Assembly (NCBI RefSeq): GCF_013141695.1
Contig: NZ_WHNY01000074.1
Coordinates: 124,001-188,000, forward strand
Direction of reading: 5' to 3'
DNA length: 64,000 bases
Source of the DNA: Paenibacillus plantarum
Lineage (GTDB): Bacteria; Bacillota; Bacilli; Paenibacillales; NBRC-103111
Below are positions 51,365 to 60,488 of the stretch, piece by piece. Both the position numbers and the translations under genes were made by a program. Below the pieces are notes generated by a model. The model saw only the letters and a program-made list of their open reading frames with translations. It was not told where the DNA came from and did not search any database. The stretch's first letter is position 1; every line of letters begins with the position of its first letter.

Positions 51365-51697
51365 TTACCCGATAGGTGTCCCATTAGGCAATTTAATATC
51401 TGGTTTCAAGAGAGTTACATCCCCCTTTTCCGGTACTCCTCCAAGAATTAATACTTCTGATCGGAAACCCGCAATAGATCGAGCGGGAAAGTTAACTACT
51501 CCAATGATTTGTTCCCCTATAATCTCTTCAGCCTTATAACGTTTAGTGATTTGAGCACTCGACGTTTTGATTCCGATATCTGGTCCAAAATCAATTTGGA
51601 GTTTAATCGCAGGTATTTTTGCTTCTGCAAAAAACTCCGCTTCAGTAATCGTTCCAACACGAATATCGAGTTTCAAAAAATCATCAATCGTTGCCAT
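51365..51697 (-). CDS. csaA: CsaA, tRNA-binding-domain chaperone
   Basis: A 110-residue OB-fold protein. DFLKLDIRVGTITEAEFFAE, GIKTSSAQITKRY and VVNFPARSIAGFRSEVLILG are the hallmarks of CsaA, a homodimeric export-related chaperone and tRNA-binding protein. Length is exact for the family. It is followed on the same strand by nothing and preceded by the DMT exporter gene, 40 bases upstream. Confidence 0.9.
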   Translation of the reverse strand: MATIDDFLKLDIRVGTITEAEFFAEAKIPAIKLQIDFGPDIGIKTSSAQITKRYKAEEIIGEQIIGVVNFPARSIAGFRSEVLILGGVPEKGDVTLLKPDIKLPNGTPIG

Positions 51698-51737
51698 CGT
51701 TCATCCCCCTATTCAACTAAAAAGAATTTTCAACTAT

Positions 51738-52646
51738 TCATTTACTATTTTGAACATTGTACTTTAAAGATTTTAACCAAAAATACATTCCCATACCGAG
51801 TAAGGTCATCATGCCGCCTAAGAACTGAAATGAAGATATTGTTTCTCCTAGTAATACATAAGCAAGAATGATGGCAAGAACCGGTTCTCCAATAATCCCT
51901 ACCGAGACAGTCGTTGCTCCAATTGACTTTAACAAAAAATTAAAAATGTATTGTCCAAAAATAGTTGGGATTATTGCAAGCAACAAAAAATAAGTCCAAT
52001 CTGATGTGTTGTAATCAATTAATGAGAAATTATTTATCAAATTGTAGACGAGCATGACGGCACCACCAATAAAAAAGACGAAAATGCTGTATACATTTGT
52101 ATCGATTTTCCGGCTTACTTTCTGCCCCGCCAATAGATAGGCTGAAGCGAAGAATGTGCCTATTAACGATAATCCGTCGCCAATTAGTGCATTTTTCGAA
52201 ATCCCTATGTCTCCCCATGCAATAACGATTGAACCCATAAGAGCAACGATCAAGCAAAAAACGGTTAGCAGATTAACATGTTCTTTAAACAAAAAGTAGG
52301 AACCAATCATAACAAATAACGGCTGTAATGCCAAGATGACCATGGAGCTTGCAACTGCCGTATAGACCAATGATTCCATCCAAAATAAGAAGTGTAACCC
52401 TAGAAAAAGGCCGGCTAAAATAACGATGGTCCAATCTTTTTTATTCATCTCAGTAGAGCGAACCCTCTTCCAAGGTACAAAAAAGAGCATGATGATGACG
52501 GAAATAAACAATCTGTACATCCCAGCCACAGAAGTAGGTGTATCTGAAAATTTTATCAGGATGGAAGAGATCGAAACCGACAATATACTGATAATTAACA
52601 AAATAAACGGATGAAATAGTAAAGGTGATTTATTTGAATTAACCAT
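51738..52646 (-). CDS. EamA/DMT-family exporter
   Basis: A 302-residue membrane protein with ten hydrophobic segments in two EamA repeats (~10-145 and ~155-300). Motifs include SSILIKFSDTPTSVAGMYRL and the second-repeat EPVLAIILAYVLLGETIS. I chose the ATG at 52646 with GGAGG four bases upstream; a longer frame to 52670 overlaps that site. Family members export amino acids or metabolites. It is divergent from an AraC regulator at 52793, which probably controls it. Confidence 0.9.
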   Translation of the reverse strand: MVNSNKSPLLFHPFILLIISILSVSISSILIKFSDTPTSVAGMYRLFISVIIMLFFVPWKRVRSTEMNKKDWTIVILAGLFLGLHFLFWMESLVYTAVASSMVILALQPLFVMIGSYFLFKEHVNLLTVFCLIVALMGSIVIAWGDIGISKNALIGDGLSLIGTFFASAYLLAGQKVSRKIDTNVYSIFVFFIGGAVMLVYNLINNFSLIDYNTSDWTYFLLLAIIPTIFGQYIFNFLLKSIGATTVSVGIIGEPVLAIILAYVLLGETISSFQFLGGMMTLLGMGMYFWLKSLKYNVQNSK

Positions 52647-52792
52647 AGTTCCTCCAGGATGTAGAAACAATCCCTGTGCACAGAATTGTATGATAAGCCT
52701 TAGCTGGATATAATAATATCATCACCGACGTCTATTTTGTGCAATTAAATCTTTGATTTATATCGAAATATCGTCTAATACGGAGGTGCACT

Positions 52793-53698
52793 TTGAAAAA
52801 ACAATTACACGAAACCATTCAGTATCCTGACGATGCATTTCCATACATCATGTATACGCATACCAATCATGGATCGATTCCTAAAGGCAGAGGCGTTAAC
52901 GATCTACATTGGCATGAAGAACTACAAATTACTTTAGTGACCAAGGGGAAACTAACGATACAAGTCAATGGAATCAATTATGATTTAGAAACGGGTCAGG
53001 CCATCTTTATTAATAAGAGCGTTCTTCACATTGTTACAAACCTTAACCAGGATGGTGAATATGTTAGTTTTAACTTCCCGGAAAAGTTGCTCGCCTTTTA
53101 TTCCGATAGTGCTATGGAAAAAAGATATGTACTTCCGTATACCAAATCTTTTTTGTTAAGTTTAGAAATCAAAGGGGATATGGAATGGCATAATCAAATT
53201 CTACAAATTCTTTGGGATATGAAAAAAGAATTTGAATCGAAGAAAAGCTGGGGATGGGAGTATGAGGTTTCCATTAAAACGGTCCAGTTATGGTTAATTC
53301 TTATATCAAACTTTTCTCTATCCTCAGAGGAGTCGTCTAAATACAACAGACTCCAACAAGAGCGGCTGCAATTGATGCTTAGCTTTATTCACCAAAACTA
53401 TTCTAACAATTTGACATTGAAGGAAATAGCTGATATAGCGCATTTAAGTGTATCGGAGTGCACTCGCGGTTTTAAAAAAAGTATCCATATGACGCCGTAT
53501 TTCTACTTGGTTACCTATCGGTTAAAAAAAAGCTGCGAGTTGTTACTATCAACTGACTATTCAATAACTGAAATCGCACTGCGAGTTGGTTTCAATAATG
53601 CCAATCACTTTATTCAGTCTTTTAAAAAGCATCATAACCTAACTCCTAAGGAGTTCAGAAAAATTAGAAATGAACAGACTTATACAATGAGATTATAA
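52793..53698 (+). CDS. AraC-family regulator with cupin domain
   Basis: A 301-residue regulator. The cupin sensor is at ~25-110 (NDLHWHEELQITLVTKGKLT, GQAIFINKSVLHIV) and two helix-turn-helix units at ~205-295 (LKEIADIAHLSVSECTRGFK; ITEIALRVGFNNANHFIQSF; ending HHNLTPKEFRKI). The TTG start follows CGGAGGTG at a good distance. Its 3' end overlaps the convergent DJ-1 gene by 19 bases. Divergent from the DMT exporter; likely its regulator. Confidence 0.9.
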   Translation: MKKQLHETIQYPDDAFPYIMYTHTNHGSIPKGRGVNDLHWHEELQITLVTKGKLTIQVNGINYDLETGQAIFINKSVLHIVTNLNQDGEYVSFNFPEKLLAFYSDSAMEKRYVLPYTKSFLLSLEIKGDMEWHNQILQILWDMKKEFESKKSWGWEYEVSIKTVQLWLILISNFSLSSEESSKYNRLQQERLQLMLSFIHQNYSNNLTLKEIADIAHLSVSECTRGFKKSIHMTPYFYLVTYRLKKSCELLLSTDYSITEIALRVGFNNANHFIQSFKKHHNLTPKEFRKIRNEQTYTMRL

Positions 53699-54252
53699 TA
53701 AGGATAGTCCATCAATTTTTGAATTTCTTGTGCAACTGCATTATTTGTTATTGCTTCGATAAAAAATAAACCAAGATCGATTGAAGCTGTAATCCCTCCT
53801 CCGGTAAAAACATCACCATCACGCATAGCTCGTACCTTTACTACATCTTTGCAATACGGCTTTAGTAAGTCTAAAGCTAGTGGATTGGTGGTGATCGTCT
53901 TATTCTCAGTAAAACCTGCAGCCCCCAGCAAAAGTGCCCCCGTGCATACAGAAATTTTATATTCTACATTCTTTGCTGTTTTAATCCAATTAACAAATTC
54001 TGTGTCATGAATTAACGATCTTGTCGCTATACCGCCAGGGATAAAGATTAAATCATACTCAGATAAATCAGGATAAACACGATCTACTTTAATTATCAGC
54101 CCACGATCATCCTTCACTTCTTGCTTATTTGAGCAATAGTCCCAAGATAAATCATCTAGGATATTACGCTTTTTCAGCCATGTCACTGCATTATGAAATC
54201 CTGAAAAATCCAATGTTGTCATATCATCAAATAAAATAAATGCCATTTTCAT
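53680..54252 (-). CDS. DJ-1/PfpI-family protein
   Basis: A 190-residue protein of the class I glutamine-amidotransferase-like fold. The nucleophile elbow YKISVCTGALLLGAAGF carries the catalytic Cys (~residue 104) and DLIFIPGGIATRSL holds the preceding Gly-rich loop. It belongs to the group often seen fused to or beside AraC regulators and with DJ-1-type isonitrile hydratase or chaperone-like roles; the exact activity is unknown. Confidence 0.88.
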   Translation of the reverse strand: MKMAFILFDDMTTLDFSGFHNAVTWLKKRNILDDLSWDYCSNKQEVKDDRGLIIKVDRVYPDLSEYDLIFIPGGIATRSLIHDTEFVNWIKTAKNVEYKISVCTGALLLGAAGFTENKTITTNPLALDLLKPYCKDVVKVRAMRDGDVFTGGGITASIDLGLFFIEAITNNAVAQEIQKLMDYPYYNLIV

Positions 54253-54374
54253 CTGAAATCTCTCCTCAAGATTAATGTTAGTAATAACTTATTACAAATA
54301 CTATAATATTATTGACCCCTTAATAAGGGGCAGATTGCATGCATATTTAGGGGTCAGATAGGAGGGGAATAAAC

Positions 54375-55787
54375 ATAGAAATTGTTCTTTCATTTAATAC
54401 AGCTGAGCCACAATATATGCAATTGTATACATATATTCGTTCACTAATTCAGGATGGCGCCATACAAGATGGTGCAAAGTTACCATCTATTCGTTCTCTT
54501 AAGAGACAACTAAACATTAGCAAAACGACAATTGAAACCGCCTATCACATGTTGTTGGAAGAGGGTTATGTATTCAGTAAGCAGAGATCAGGATTAATTG
54601 TAGTTAACCCGCATCTTCTACAGTCACCGAATCAATCTTCTTCCATAAAACAAGCAGATACAGTCCCATCACTGACTCAAGTGGGTATAGAAGATCTTAT
54701 TGATTTCAGTCTTCTAACCGTTGACGGTGATTCGTTTCCAATTCGTATATGGAAATCAATCATGGGCGAATCCCTTTCAATGAATTGTCAATTCATTCAC
54801 GAATATGGGGAATCTCAGGGTGAATATTCATTGAGAGAAAGTATTTCTATATATCTTAGGAATTCACGCGGCGTCACATGCTCACCTGAGCAAATTGTAA
54901 TTGGTAGCGGTATTTCTTATAGTGTTCAGCTACTCTCTAGACTGATTGGGGAGCGTTCTCTCATTGGAATAGAGAAGCATGGGATAGCCCAAGTCAGACA
55001 AGTTTTTAGTCAAAATAATTTCCATCTCATTCCGATCTCGATATATGATGATGAACTTTTTGAGAAGGAAATAAAAGAGAACAAAATAAACGTTTTATAC
55101 GTAACCCCATCACATCGTCCCATGGGTAGTCCTATGCCGTTTGCTAATAGGCAGCAAATGCTTCAGTGGGCTATTAAAAACAATGGTTATATTATTGAAG
55201 ATGATTATGATGGCGAACTTCGGCTTACTGGCAAACCAGTTCCTTCACTTCAGGGACTGGACAAAGATGGGGTTGTTATTTATATTGGAACGTTCTCGAA
55301 GGTTTTCACCCCCGCAATACGTTTGAACTATATGGTTTTGCCCCAAAGTCTACTTGAAAAACTACAAAGCTTAGATACCATCTTGTCTGGACCTTCTCGA
55401 ATTGATCAATGGGCGATGCAATTATTCATTTCCCGTGGTCACTGGTATAGGCATTTAAGACGCATGCGGAAAATTTATCGATTAAAACATGATTTTTTAG
55501 TTCAATTACTACAAAGACATATGCCTGGAACTGTACGAGTTGAATTCAGTGGATCAGGCTTACATCTAGAAATGACTATCAGAACAAAACTAAGCACTGA
55601 AAAACTTATTGAGTTAGCGCGGAACGAAGGAGTAGTTGTTTACGGAAGCCAGGATGCACTATTACATACTGATCAAGGAGAGGTGAAAATCTACTTAGGA
55701 TTTGGAGGAATACAAGAAAGGGACATGGAAAGAGGGATACTATTGCTAAAAAAAGCCTGGTCAGAAGCCCTAAACATAAAAGTGTGA
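54375..55787 (+). CDS. MocR/PdxR-type regulator (GntR HTH + aminotransferase domain), probable ATA start
   Basis: About 470 residues. A winged helix of the GntR family (~18-85: YTYIRSLIQDGAIQDGAKLP then SIRSLKRQLNISKTTIETAY) is fused to a fold-type I aminotransferase domain (~115-465). The PLP Lys is in IYIGTFSKVFTPAIRLNYM, and EDDYDGELR holds the PLP-binding Asp. Starting at the first ATG (54417) would cut 14 residues (IEIVLSFNTAEPQY) that belong to the family. AGGAGGGG ends seven bases before ATA at 54375, so this ATA is the likely start. MocR proteins often regulate PLP or amine metabolism; target unknown. Terminator not evident. Confidence 0.85.
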   Translation: MEIVLSFNTAEPQYMQLYTYIRSLIQDGAIQDGAKLPSIRSLKRQLNISKTTIETAYHMLLEEGYVFSKQRSGLIVVNPHLLQSPNQSSSIKQADTVPSLTQVGIEDLIDFSLLTVDGDSFPIRIWKSIMGESLSMNCQFIHEYGESQGEYSLRESISIYLRNSRGVTCSPEQIVIGSGISYSVQLLSRLIGERSLIGIEKHGIAQVRQVFSQNNFHLIPISIYDDELFEKEIKENKINVLYVTPSHRPMGSPMPFANRQQMLQWAIKNNGYIIEDDYDGELRLTGKPVPSLQGLDKDGVVIYIGTFSKVFTPAIRLNYMVLPQSLLEKLQSLDTILSGPSRIDQWAMQLFISRGHWYRHLRRMRKIYRLKHDFLVQLLQRHMPGTVRVEFSGSGLHLEMTIRTKLSTEKLIELARNEGVVVYGSQDALLHTDQGEVKIYLGFGGIQERDMERGILLLKKAWSEALNIKV

Positions 55788-56237
55788 TTCTTAGTTTCCT
55801 GTGGTGACCTTGCAGCTCCGGTAGCCTGTTGATGTTAGGCACTACCATTCTAACGTGCTATCACGTTATCCTGCCCGATCGCTGAGAAGGCTGCCGGTCG
55901 TTCGCGGCAACCTCATTAGCTGTAAAAACGGACAATAACCCGCCATGCATTTCGTTCAAGACTTGTAAGCCTGCCGTTTCTAACCGCTTCTTCCCATGCG
56001 TTTTGATTGTTATGATAAGCGGAAATTAAGATTATCTCAGGGTACTTGTAATTCATGTGCTTGACGATGAAAGAGCTGGTCGACCCGTTTACGGGTGAGT
56101 GGTTATGACTGATAGCACAAAAGTGCTACTTATAGATCAAAAGACTCAATTTGGATGCATTTTACAGGATATTTGTGGATAAATGGAGAATGTTTCCATA
56201 AGAGGTTCACCTAAACTGCAAAGAGAGGTGAAAGCTT
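55788..56237. other. Intergenic region with hairpins and a minus-strand coding remnant
   Basis: No intact gene. It holds small hairpins (AACGTG/CACGTT at 55853-55868; ACCCGT/ACGGGT near 56086-56099) and the frame described at 55916-56056. Confidence 0.5.
55916..56056 (-). pseudogene. Short coding remnant of unknown origin
   Basis: Forty-six minus-strand codons from ATG: MNYKYPEIILISAYHNNQNA then WEEAVRNGRLTSLERNAWRV and IVRFYS. YPEIILISAY ... EAVRNG resembles the beta4-alpha4 part of a receiver domain, without the usual continuation. No ribosome binding site is obvious. It may be a decayed regulator fragment or a real small gene. Confidence 0.3.
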
Positions 56238-57767
56238 TTGAAAGGCCTCGTCATCACATTGATTTTGCTTGCAATGCCTTTTTTGGTAGGAATCCATTTA
56301 GCTCATGCTACGGGGGTCTTGGGTTCCATTGAGCCATTGAATAAAATCACTCTACCGATAGCGGAAGCGGTGACGGACTCGCTGAAGCCTATCGCGGGAG
56401 CGGCTGGGGAGCTGACGGACAAAGTTGTGCAGCCGGTCGCAGAAACGGTGACGGACCCGCTGAAGCCTATCGCGGAAGCGGCTGGGGAGCTGACGGACAA
56501 AGTTGTGCAACCGGTCGCAGAAGCGGTGACGGACCCGCTGAAGCCTATCGCGGAAGCGGCTGGGGAGCTGACGGACAACGTTGTGCAAGCGGTCGCAGAA
56601 GCGGTGACGGACCCACTGAAACCTATCGTGGAAGCGGCTGAGGAGCTGACGGATAACGTTGTGCAACCGGTCGCAGAAGCGGTGACGGACCCGCTGAAGC
56701 CTATCGTGGAAGCGGCTGGGGAGCTGACGGACAAAGTTCTGCAGGCGGTCGCAGAAGCGGTGACGGACCCACTGAAGCCTATCGCGAAAGCGGCTGAGGA
56801 GCTGACGGACAAAGTTGTGCAACCGGTCGCGGAAGCGGTGACGGACCCACTGAAGCCTATCGCGAAAGCGGCTGAGGAGCTGACGGACAAAGTTGTGCAA
56901 CCGGTCGCGGAAGCGATAGGTGTGCAGCCGGTCGCGGAAGCGATAGGTGTGCAGCCGGTGTTGGACTTGGTTATTTCGCCCGCTGAGAGCGCCTCTGCGG
57001 ATAAATCGCCACCCCCGAAAGCTGGTCCTTCGGACATAGCACCTTCGACTGCCCCCTCATTGCCTGTTGCGAGCCGTTTGGAGACTGCGGGAGGTTCATA
57101 CACCGCTGAAATTCAATCAATCCCGAAGCCTACGCCGCCTCTATCCAAGGAAAAAGGTCACCAATCGGCAATCGCGAATTCGTCGAATAAATTTATATCT
57201 GCAAAAACAAGCCAATTTCCGGAAAGAGAACCGATCCCGACTATACCGTTATCGGAACCTACACTGCCTCCGTCTGCATCAGCCGCAGGCTCGCTGTTGC
57301 CTTTAGCTGCTAGTGTCAAAGATGGCAAAGCGAAGCCTTCGTATTCCGGAAGTGATTGCAAAGCGGTGCTGATTGATAAAACCGATGCCATGATACAGTG
57401 TAGCCGAATGTCATGGCATTGCCGGACCCGACATTACTTAAATTGGTCACATGCTCCGCCGCTGCGTCCTCCTGTCGCTCCTGCTCTCGATAATTGCTTC
57501 AGCCAATCGAGAACAAAGGAGTGTATCTTAGATGCGCTGCACAAAAGCCAAGATCAAACTAACGTTAAACGACAAACTGATTATTATGAACGTTTTGGTG
57601 CAATGTTCAAAGAAGACGGAGAGTCGATTTCAGTCCAGAATGTACCGCGAGCTGGCGAAAAAACTGATATACAAAAATGTGATAGACGCCTTCGACGGTC
57701 AGGAGCTAACCATGATGGCACTCGCTTTGGAACAGGCGGCGGACAGCTCTCCGAACCCTCGGTATAA
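56238..57767 (+). CDS. Secreted repeat protein (26-residue repeats), 3' end doubtful
   Basis: A signal peptide (MKGLVITLILLAMPFLVGIH, ending AHA) is followed by seven near-identical 26-residue repeats (~residues 42-223, of the type VTDPLKPIAEAAGELTDKVV), two shorter units (EAIGVQPVA), and a Pro/Ser-rich region to ~380. YLNWSHAPPLRPP near 395-407 resembles the WxNAPPxxPP tail of Paenibacillus secreted proteins. Beyond that the frame runs 236 bases into the well-supported gene at 57532, so the last ~75 residues are probably not natural (lost stop or frameshift). Start TTG follows AGAGGTG. Not recognised; the repeats should form amphipathic helices. Confidence 0.7.
   Translation: MKGLVITLILLAMPFLVGIHLAHATGVLGSIEPLNKITLPIAEAVTDSLKPIAGAAGELTDKVVQPVAETVTDPLKPIAEAAGELTDKVVQPVAEAVTDPLKPIAEAAGELTDNVVQAVAEAVTDPLKPIVEAAEELTDNVVQPVAEAVTDPLKPIVEAAGELTDKVLQAVAEAVTDPLKPIAKAAEELTDKVVQPVAEAVTDPLKPIAKAAEELTDKVVQPVAEAIGVQPVAEAIGVQPVLDLVISPAESASADKSPPPKAGPSDIAPSTAPSLPVASRLETAGGSYTAEIQSIPKPTPPLSKEKGHQSAIANSSNKFISAKTSQFPEREPIPTIPLSEPTLPPSASAAGSLLPLAASVKDGKAKPSYSGSDCKAVLIDKTDAMIQCSRMSWHCRTRHYLNWSHAPPLRPPVAPALDNCFSQSRTKECILDALHKSQDQTNVKRQTDYYERFGAMFKEDGESISVQNVPRAGEKTDIQKCDRRLRRSGANHDGTRFGTGGGQLSEPSV
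56361..56906 (+). repeat. 78-bp in-frame tandem repeats (7 units)
   Basis: The marker GTGACGGAC or GTGACGGACC recurs at 56370, 56448, 56526, 56604, 56682, 56760 and 56838, an exact 78-base period. Units differ at few positions. Two 27-base units (GCGATAGGTGTGCAGCCGGT) follow to about 56960. Confidence 0.95.
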
Positions 57768-57867
57768 GCGAATCTACAAGCAAATGGCTCAGAAATTGAT
57801 GCTTGATAAGAAAAAGTTCCACCAGATCGCATTTCAAGAGCTATCCAATCGTTATCTCTTTAAGTAG
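57532..57867 (+). CDS. Hypothetical 111-residue basic protein
   Basis: MRCTKAKIKLTLNDKLIIMN then VLVQCSKKTESRFQSRMYRE: a helical, Lys/Arg-rich protein without signal peptide. AAAGGAG lies 11 bases before the ATG, and codon use fits a real gene. It occupies a different frame from the repeat protein, whose open frame runs over its 5' two thirds. The link with that protein suggests one operon. Family not recognised. Confidence 0.65.
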   Translation: MRCTKAKIKLTLNDKLIIMNVLVQCSKKTESRFQSRMYRELAKKLIYKNVIDAFDGQELTMMALALEQAADSSPNPRYKRIYKQMAQKLMLDKKKFHQIAFQELSNRYLFK

Positions 57868-57984
57868 ATTAAAAAGTACCGCGTTGTGGGAAAATAAAGT
57901 TTTAGACTGGATATATTGAAACCACGCGGTTTTTAGCGTCACAATTCGTTAAATAAGTCTTAGACTGACCATATTATTTAGATC

Positions 57985-58031
57985 AGCGACAGCCATGGAC
58001 GTGAAAATAGTCCTTGACTGTCGCTTTTTTA
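57985..58031 (+). terminator. Intrinsic terminator
   Basis: AGCGACAG ... CTGTCGCTTTTTT with inner GGAC/GTCC. It ends the plus-strand unit; the minus-strand lipoprotein stop is 24 bases further. Confidence 0.85.
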
Positions 58032-58054
58032 TTGAACAATCGTTATCCGTTAGT

Positions 58055-58492
58055 TTAATGCGTAATGGAACTGAGTGTTAGAGTTTCTATCTTCCCATTG
58101 TATTTTATGGTGAGTTTGAAAACTTCATCTGTAGTGGGTTTAATGGTGACAACATCAGCATTTGCTTCAGATGACGTGTGAAAACTTCTAACTCCTTGTA
58201 ACTCCTGAGGATACTGGCTTTCAAACTTAAACCTTTCTCCACCAACTAATTGATACTCAATTGGTCCGATTTTTGCTTCTCTGTTTCCTCCAATATTTTG
58301 AATATATATCGAATCAAACAATGAATTTTTAACTTTAAATATCGAAAAGGTGGCAAGCCACTCTTCCCCTTTCCCATAATAAACAACCTCATCTGACTTT
58401 TCTTTTAAATTAATATCCGATTCTTTGTTTGTACAACCTGAAATAAATAAAAGAATTGATAAAACAAGAGAAAACAATATTCGATATTTCAT
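58055..58492 (-). CDS. Hypothetical lipoprotein
   Basis: A 145-residue protein with a lipoprotein signal MKYRILFSLVLSILLFISGC (lipobox ISGC, Cys20). The rest is a beta-rich domain with EEWLATFSIFKVKNSLFDSI and TDEVFKLTIKYNGKIETLTL. No family recognised; AT-rich codon use. The start has AGGAGG upstream. Confidence 0.75.
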   Translation of the reverse strand: MKYRILFSLVLSILLFISGCTNKESDINLKEKSDEVVYYGKGEEWLATFSIFKVKNSLFDSIYIQNIGGNREAKIGPIEYQLVGGERFKFESQYPQELQGVRSFHTSSEANADVVTIKPTTDEVFKLTIKYNGKIETLTLSSITH

Positions 58493-58590
58493 GAGTTCAA
58501 TAACACCTCCTACTTTCGAACCCCTCCGTATACCACATTATACCATGTTAGGGAACATAAGTTTATTTTCCCTGCCCGTTTACGCAACGA

Positions 58591-58615
58591 AGGCTGCCGT
58601 ACATGCTGGCAGCCT
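58591..58615. terminator. Hairpin, possible terminator
   Basis: AGGCTGCC, loop GTACATGCT, GGCAGCCT. Similar GGCTGCC/GGCAGCC stems are seen at 61994. No strong T-run. Confidence 0.45.
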
Positions 58616-58743
58616 CGCTTTGGTTGTATTTGTTTGAACTATCGTTCTGCGTTAGCGTAACGAATCATTGCTTCATTCTTCGTAAGTCTAAAAATGCAGG
58701 TCTTAAACTTTATAATTTAATTTTGCGAGAGAATTTTTATAAC

Positions 58744-59415
58744 TCAGCTAGTAACAAAACCAAAAACAAACCCATCATATCCTTTACTTCCAACTGTTTG
58801 AATCGCAGTGGCAGCAATTCTATCCTCATCTGCCAAAAGATCATAAAACTCCCTTACACCTTGTACACGTGGATCTTGACTGTTTTCATTAATAACTTCG
58901 CCTTCGCGAATGACATTATCTCCAATAATAACAGTTCCAGGTTTGGAAAAGTGAAGTGCCCATTTCAAATAATTAGGGTTATTCGGCTTGTCCGCATCAA
59001 TAAATATAAAATCAAAAGGCTCAATTACTTCGTTACTCATCTGCGACAGTTGCTCTAAAGCATCCCCTACTCGAAGCTCTACCTTATCTTGAACTTCAGC
59101 CAGGCAGAGATTAGCTGCGGCCACCTGTGCATGATGTGGATCAAGTTCCAACGTGACTATCTTCCCCTCAGCAGACAGTGCTCGTGCCATCCAGATTGTA
59201 CTGTATCCTCCCAATGTACCGATCTCCAAGATACGATTCGATCTTTGCATTTGTATAAGCAAGTTTAAAAATTTTCCTTGCGTGGGTGAGACATCATAAG
59301 CTGGTAATCCTGCTTTTTGATTTGTGGATAACACTTTTTCGAGAATAGCATCATTTTCAATTAGGCGCTCCGTTATATACTGATCAACCTTATCCCAGAC
59401 ATTTGTTTGACTCAT
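58744..59415 (-). CDS. O-methyltransferase (class I SAM-dependent)
   Basis: A 223-residue enzyme of the catechol/caffeoyl-CoA O-methyltransferase-like family. The SAM-binding motif is RILEIGTLGGYSTIWMARAL (~60-79), EL motif IVTLELDPHHAQVA, and FDFIFIDADKPNN carries the metal-binding D-A-D. I chose the ATG at 59415 (MSQTNVWDKV); a GTG nine bases upstream is too close to GAGGAG. Divergent from the LysR gene at 59543, which is the likely regulator. Acceptor substrate unknown. Confidence 0.92.
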   Translation of the reverse strand: MSQTNVWDKVDQYITERLIENDAILEKVLSTNQKAGLPAYDVSPTQGKFLNLLIQMQRSNRILEIGTLGGYSTIWMARALSAEGKIVTLELDPHHAQVAAANLCLAEVQDKVELRVGDALEQLSQMSNEVIEPFDFIFIDADKPNNPNYLKWALHFSKPGTVIIGDNVIREGEVINENSQDPRVQGVREFYDLLADEDRIAATAIQTVGSKGYDGFVFGFVTS

Positions 59416-59542
59416 ATAGATCACTTCTCCTCTTCATTGTTAACTTCTAATTACATTATAATCGCGTTATAATCATAAATATAATATATGTTTAACACGT
59501 ATACATATATATAATATATAAATTTATCATAGGAGTATCAAA

Positions 59543-60439
59543 ATGAATCTACATGCCTTACGCTTGTTTCATGTCATCGCCACTACCGGAAGTGTGACTC
59601 GTGCTTCAGAATTACTCAATATTAGCCAACCAGCCATAACTTCACAGATTAAAAAATTTGAAAAAGAACTGCTCCTAACGCTACTCAAGCCCCAAGGAAG
59701 AGGTATTTCTTTAACAGATGCAGGTGAAGAAATTGCTTTACTTGCAAAGCGACTTTTTGCTGTAGAACAACAAATCGAACAATACACACAGGATTACCAT
59801 AAAGGCTCAAACGGGTGTATCCGTTTAGCCGCGACGTATTTACCTGCTCATTTTCTGATACCTACATGGATAGGAAAATTCAAACAACAATTCGAACAAG
59901 TGGAAATGATAATAACAACTACGAATTCAAAAGAGGCTTTAAAACAACTATTAAATGTCGATGTGGATATAGCCATTTATGGGGGGATACCAGAGGAGTA
60001 TTCGGATACGATTCAGACAGAGGAACTTTTTCAGGACGAGTTATGGTTCGTCGTTTCTCCTAATCATCGATATGCGAATCAACATGTTTCACTAATTGAC
60101 ATGATGAAGGAACCCTTCGTTATGCGTGAGGAGGGAAGTTCGACACGAGAGAGATTGTTATCCTTATGTCGCACCTACAATACTTCGACACCTATAATCT
60201 CTTTGCAATTCAATGGGTTGCATGAAGCTATCACAGCTGTTATCGCAGGCTATGGTGCCAATTTCGTTTCTTCTTTGGTTGTGCGCGAATATGTAAGACG
60301 TGGAGAGTTATGCCGAGTTTATATAGAAGGGATTCATCTAACCAATACAATTGCCATTTGTACCCGCAAAAATGAACCATTATCTGCTTCCGCAATGAAC
60401 TTCATTAAGATGATTCGTCAAAATCCTGTTAGAAAATAG
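59543..60439 (+). CDS. LysR-family transcriptional regulator
   Basis: A 298-residue regulator. The winged helix-turn-helix is at ~1-60 (LHALRLFHVIATTGSVTRAS ELLNISQPAITSQIK), followed by the substrate-binding domain (~90-298, IRLAATYLPAHFLIPTWIGK). The intergenic region to the divergent O-methyltransferase is AT-rich and contains palindromic ATATAT runs, suited to LysR binding. AGGAGT precedes the ATG. Confidence 0.92.
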   Translation: MNLHALRLFHVIATTGSVTRASELLNISQPAITSQIKKFEKELLLTLLKPQGRGISLTDAGEEIALLAKRLFAVEQQIEQYTQDYHKGSNGCIRLAATYLPAHFLIPTWIGKFKQQFEQVEMIITTTNSKEALKQLLNVDVDIAIYGGIPEEYSDTIQTEELFQDELWFVVSPNHRYANQHVSLIDMMKEPFVMREEGSSTRERLLSLCRTYNTSTPIISLQFNGLHEAITAVIAGYGANFVSSLVVREYVRRGELCRVYIEGIHLTNTIAICTRKNEPLSASAMNFIKMIRQNPVRK

Positions 60440-60488
60440 AAAAAGCTGACCACCTTCATTTGAACTAATCTGCCCGATCGTATTATGA

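Noticed and set aside
56303..57103. Minus-strand 266-codon frame opposite the repeat protein.
   Set aside because: It is the shadow of the 78-bp repeats; the plus frame has a signal peptide and binding site, while this one has neither.
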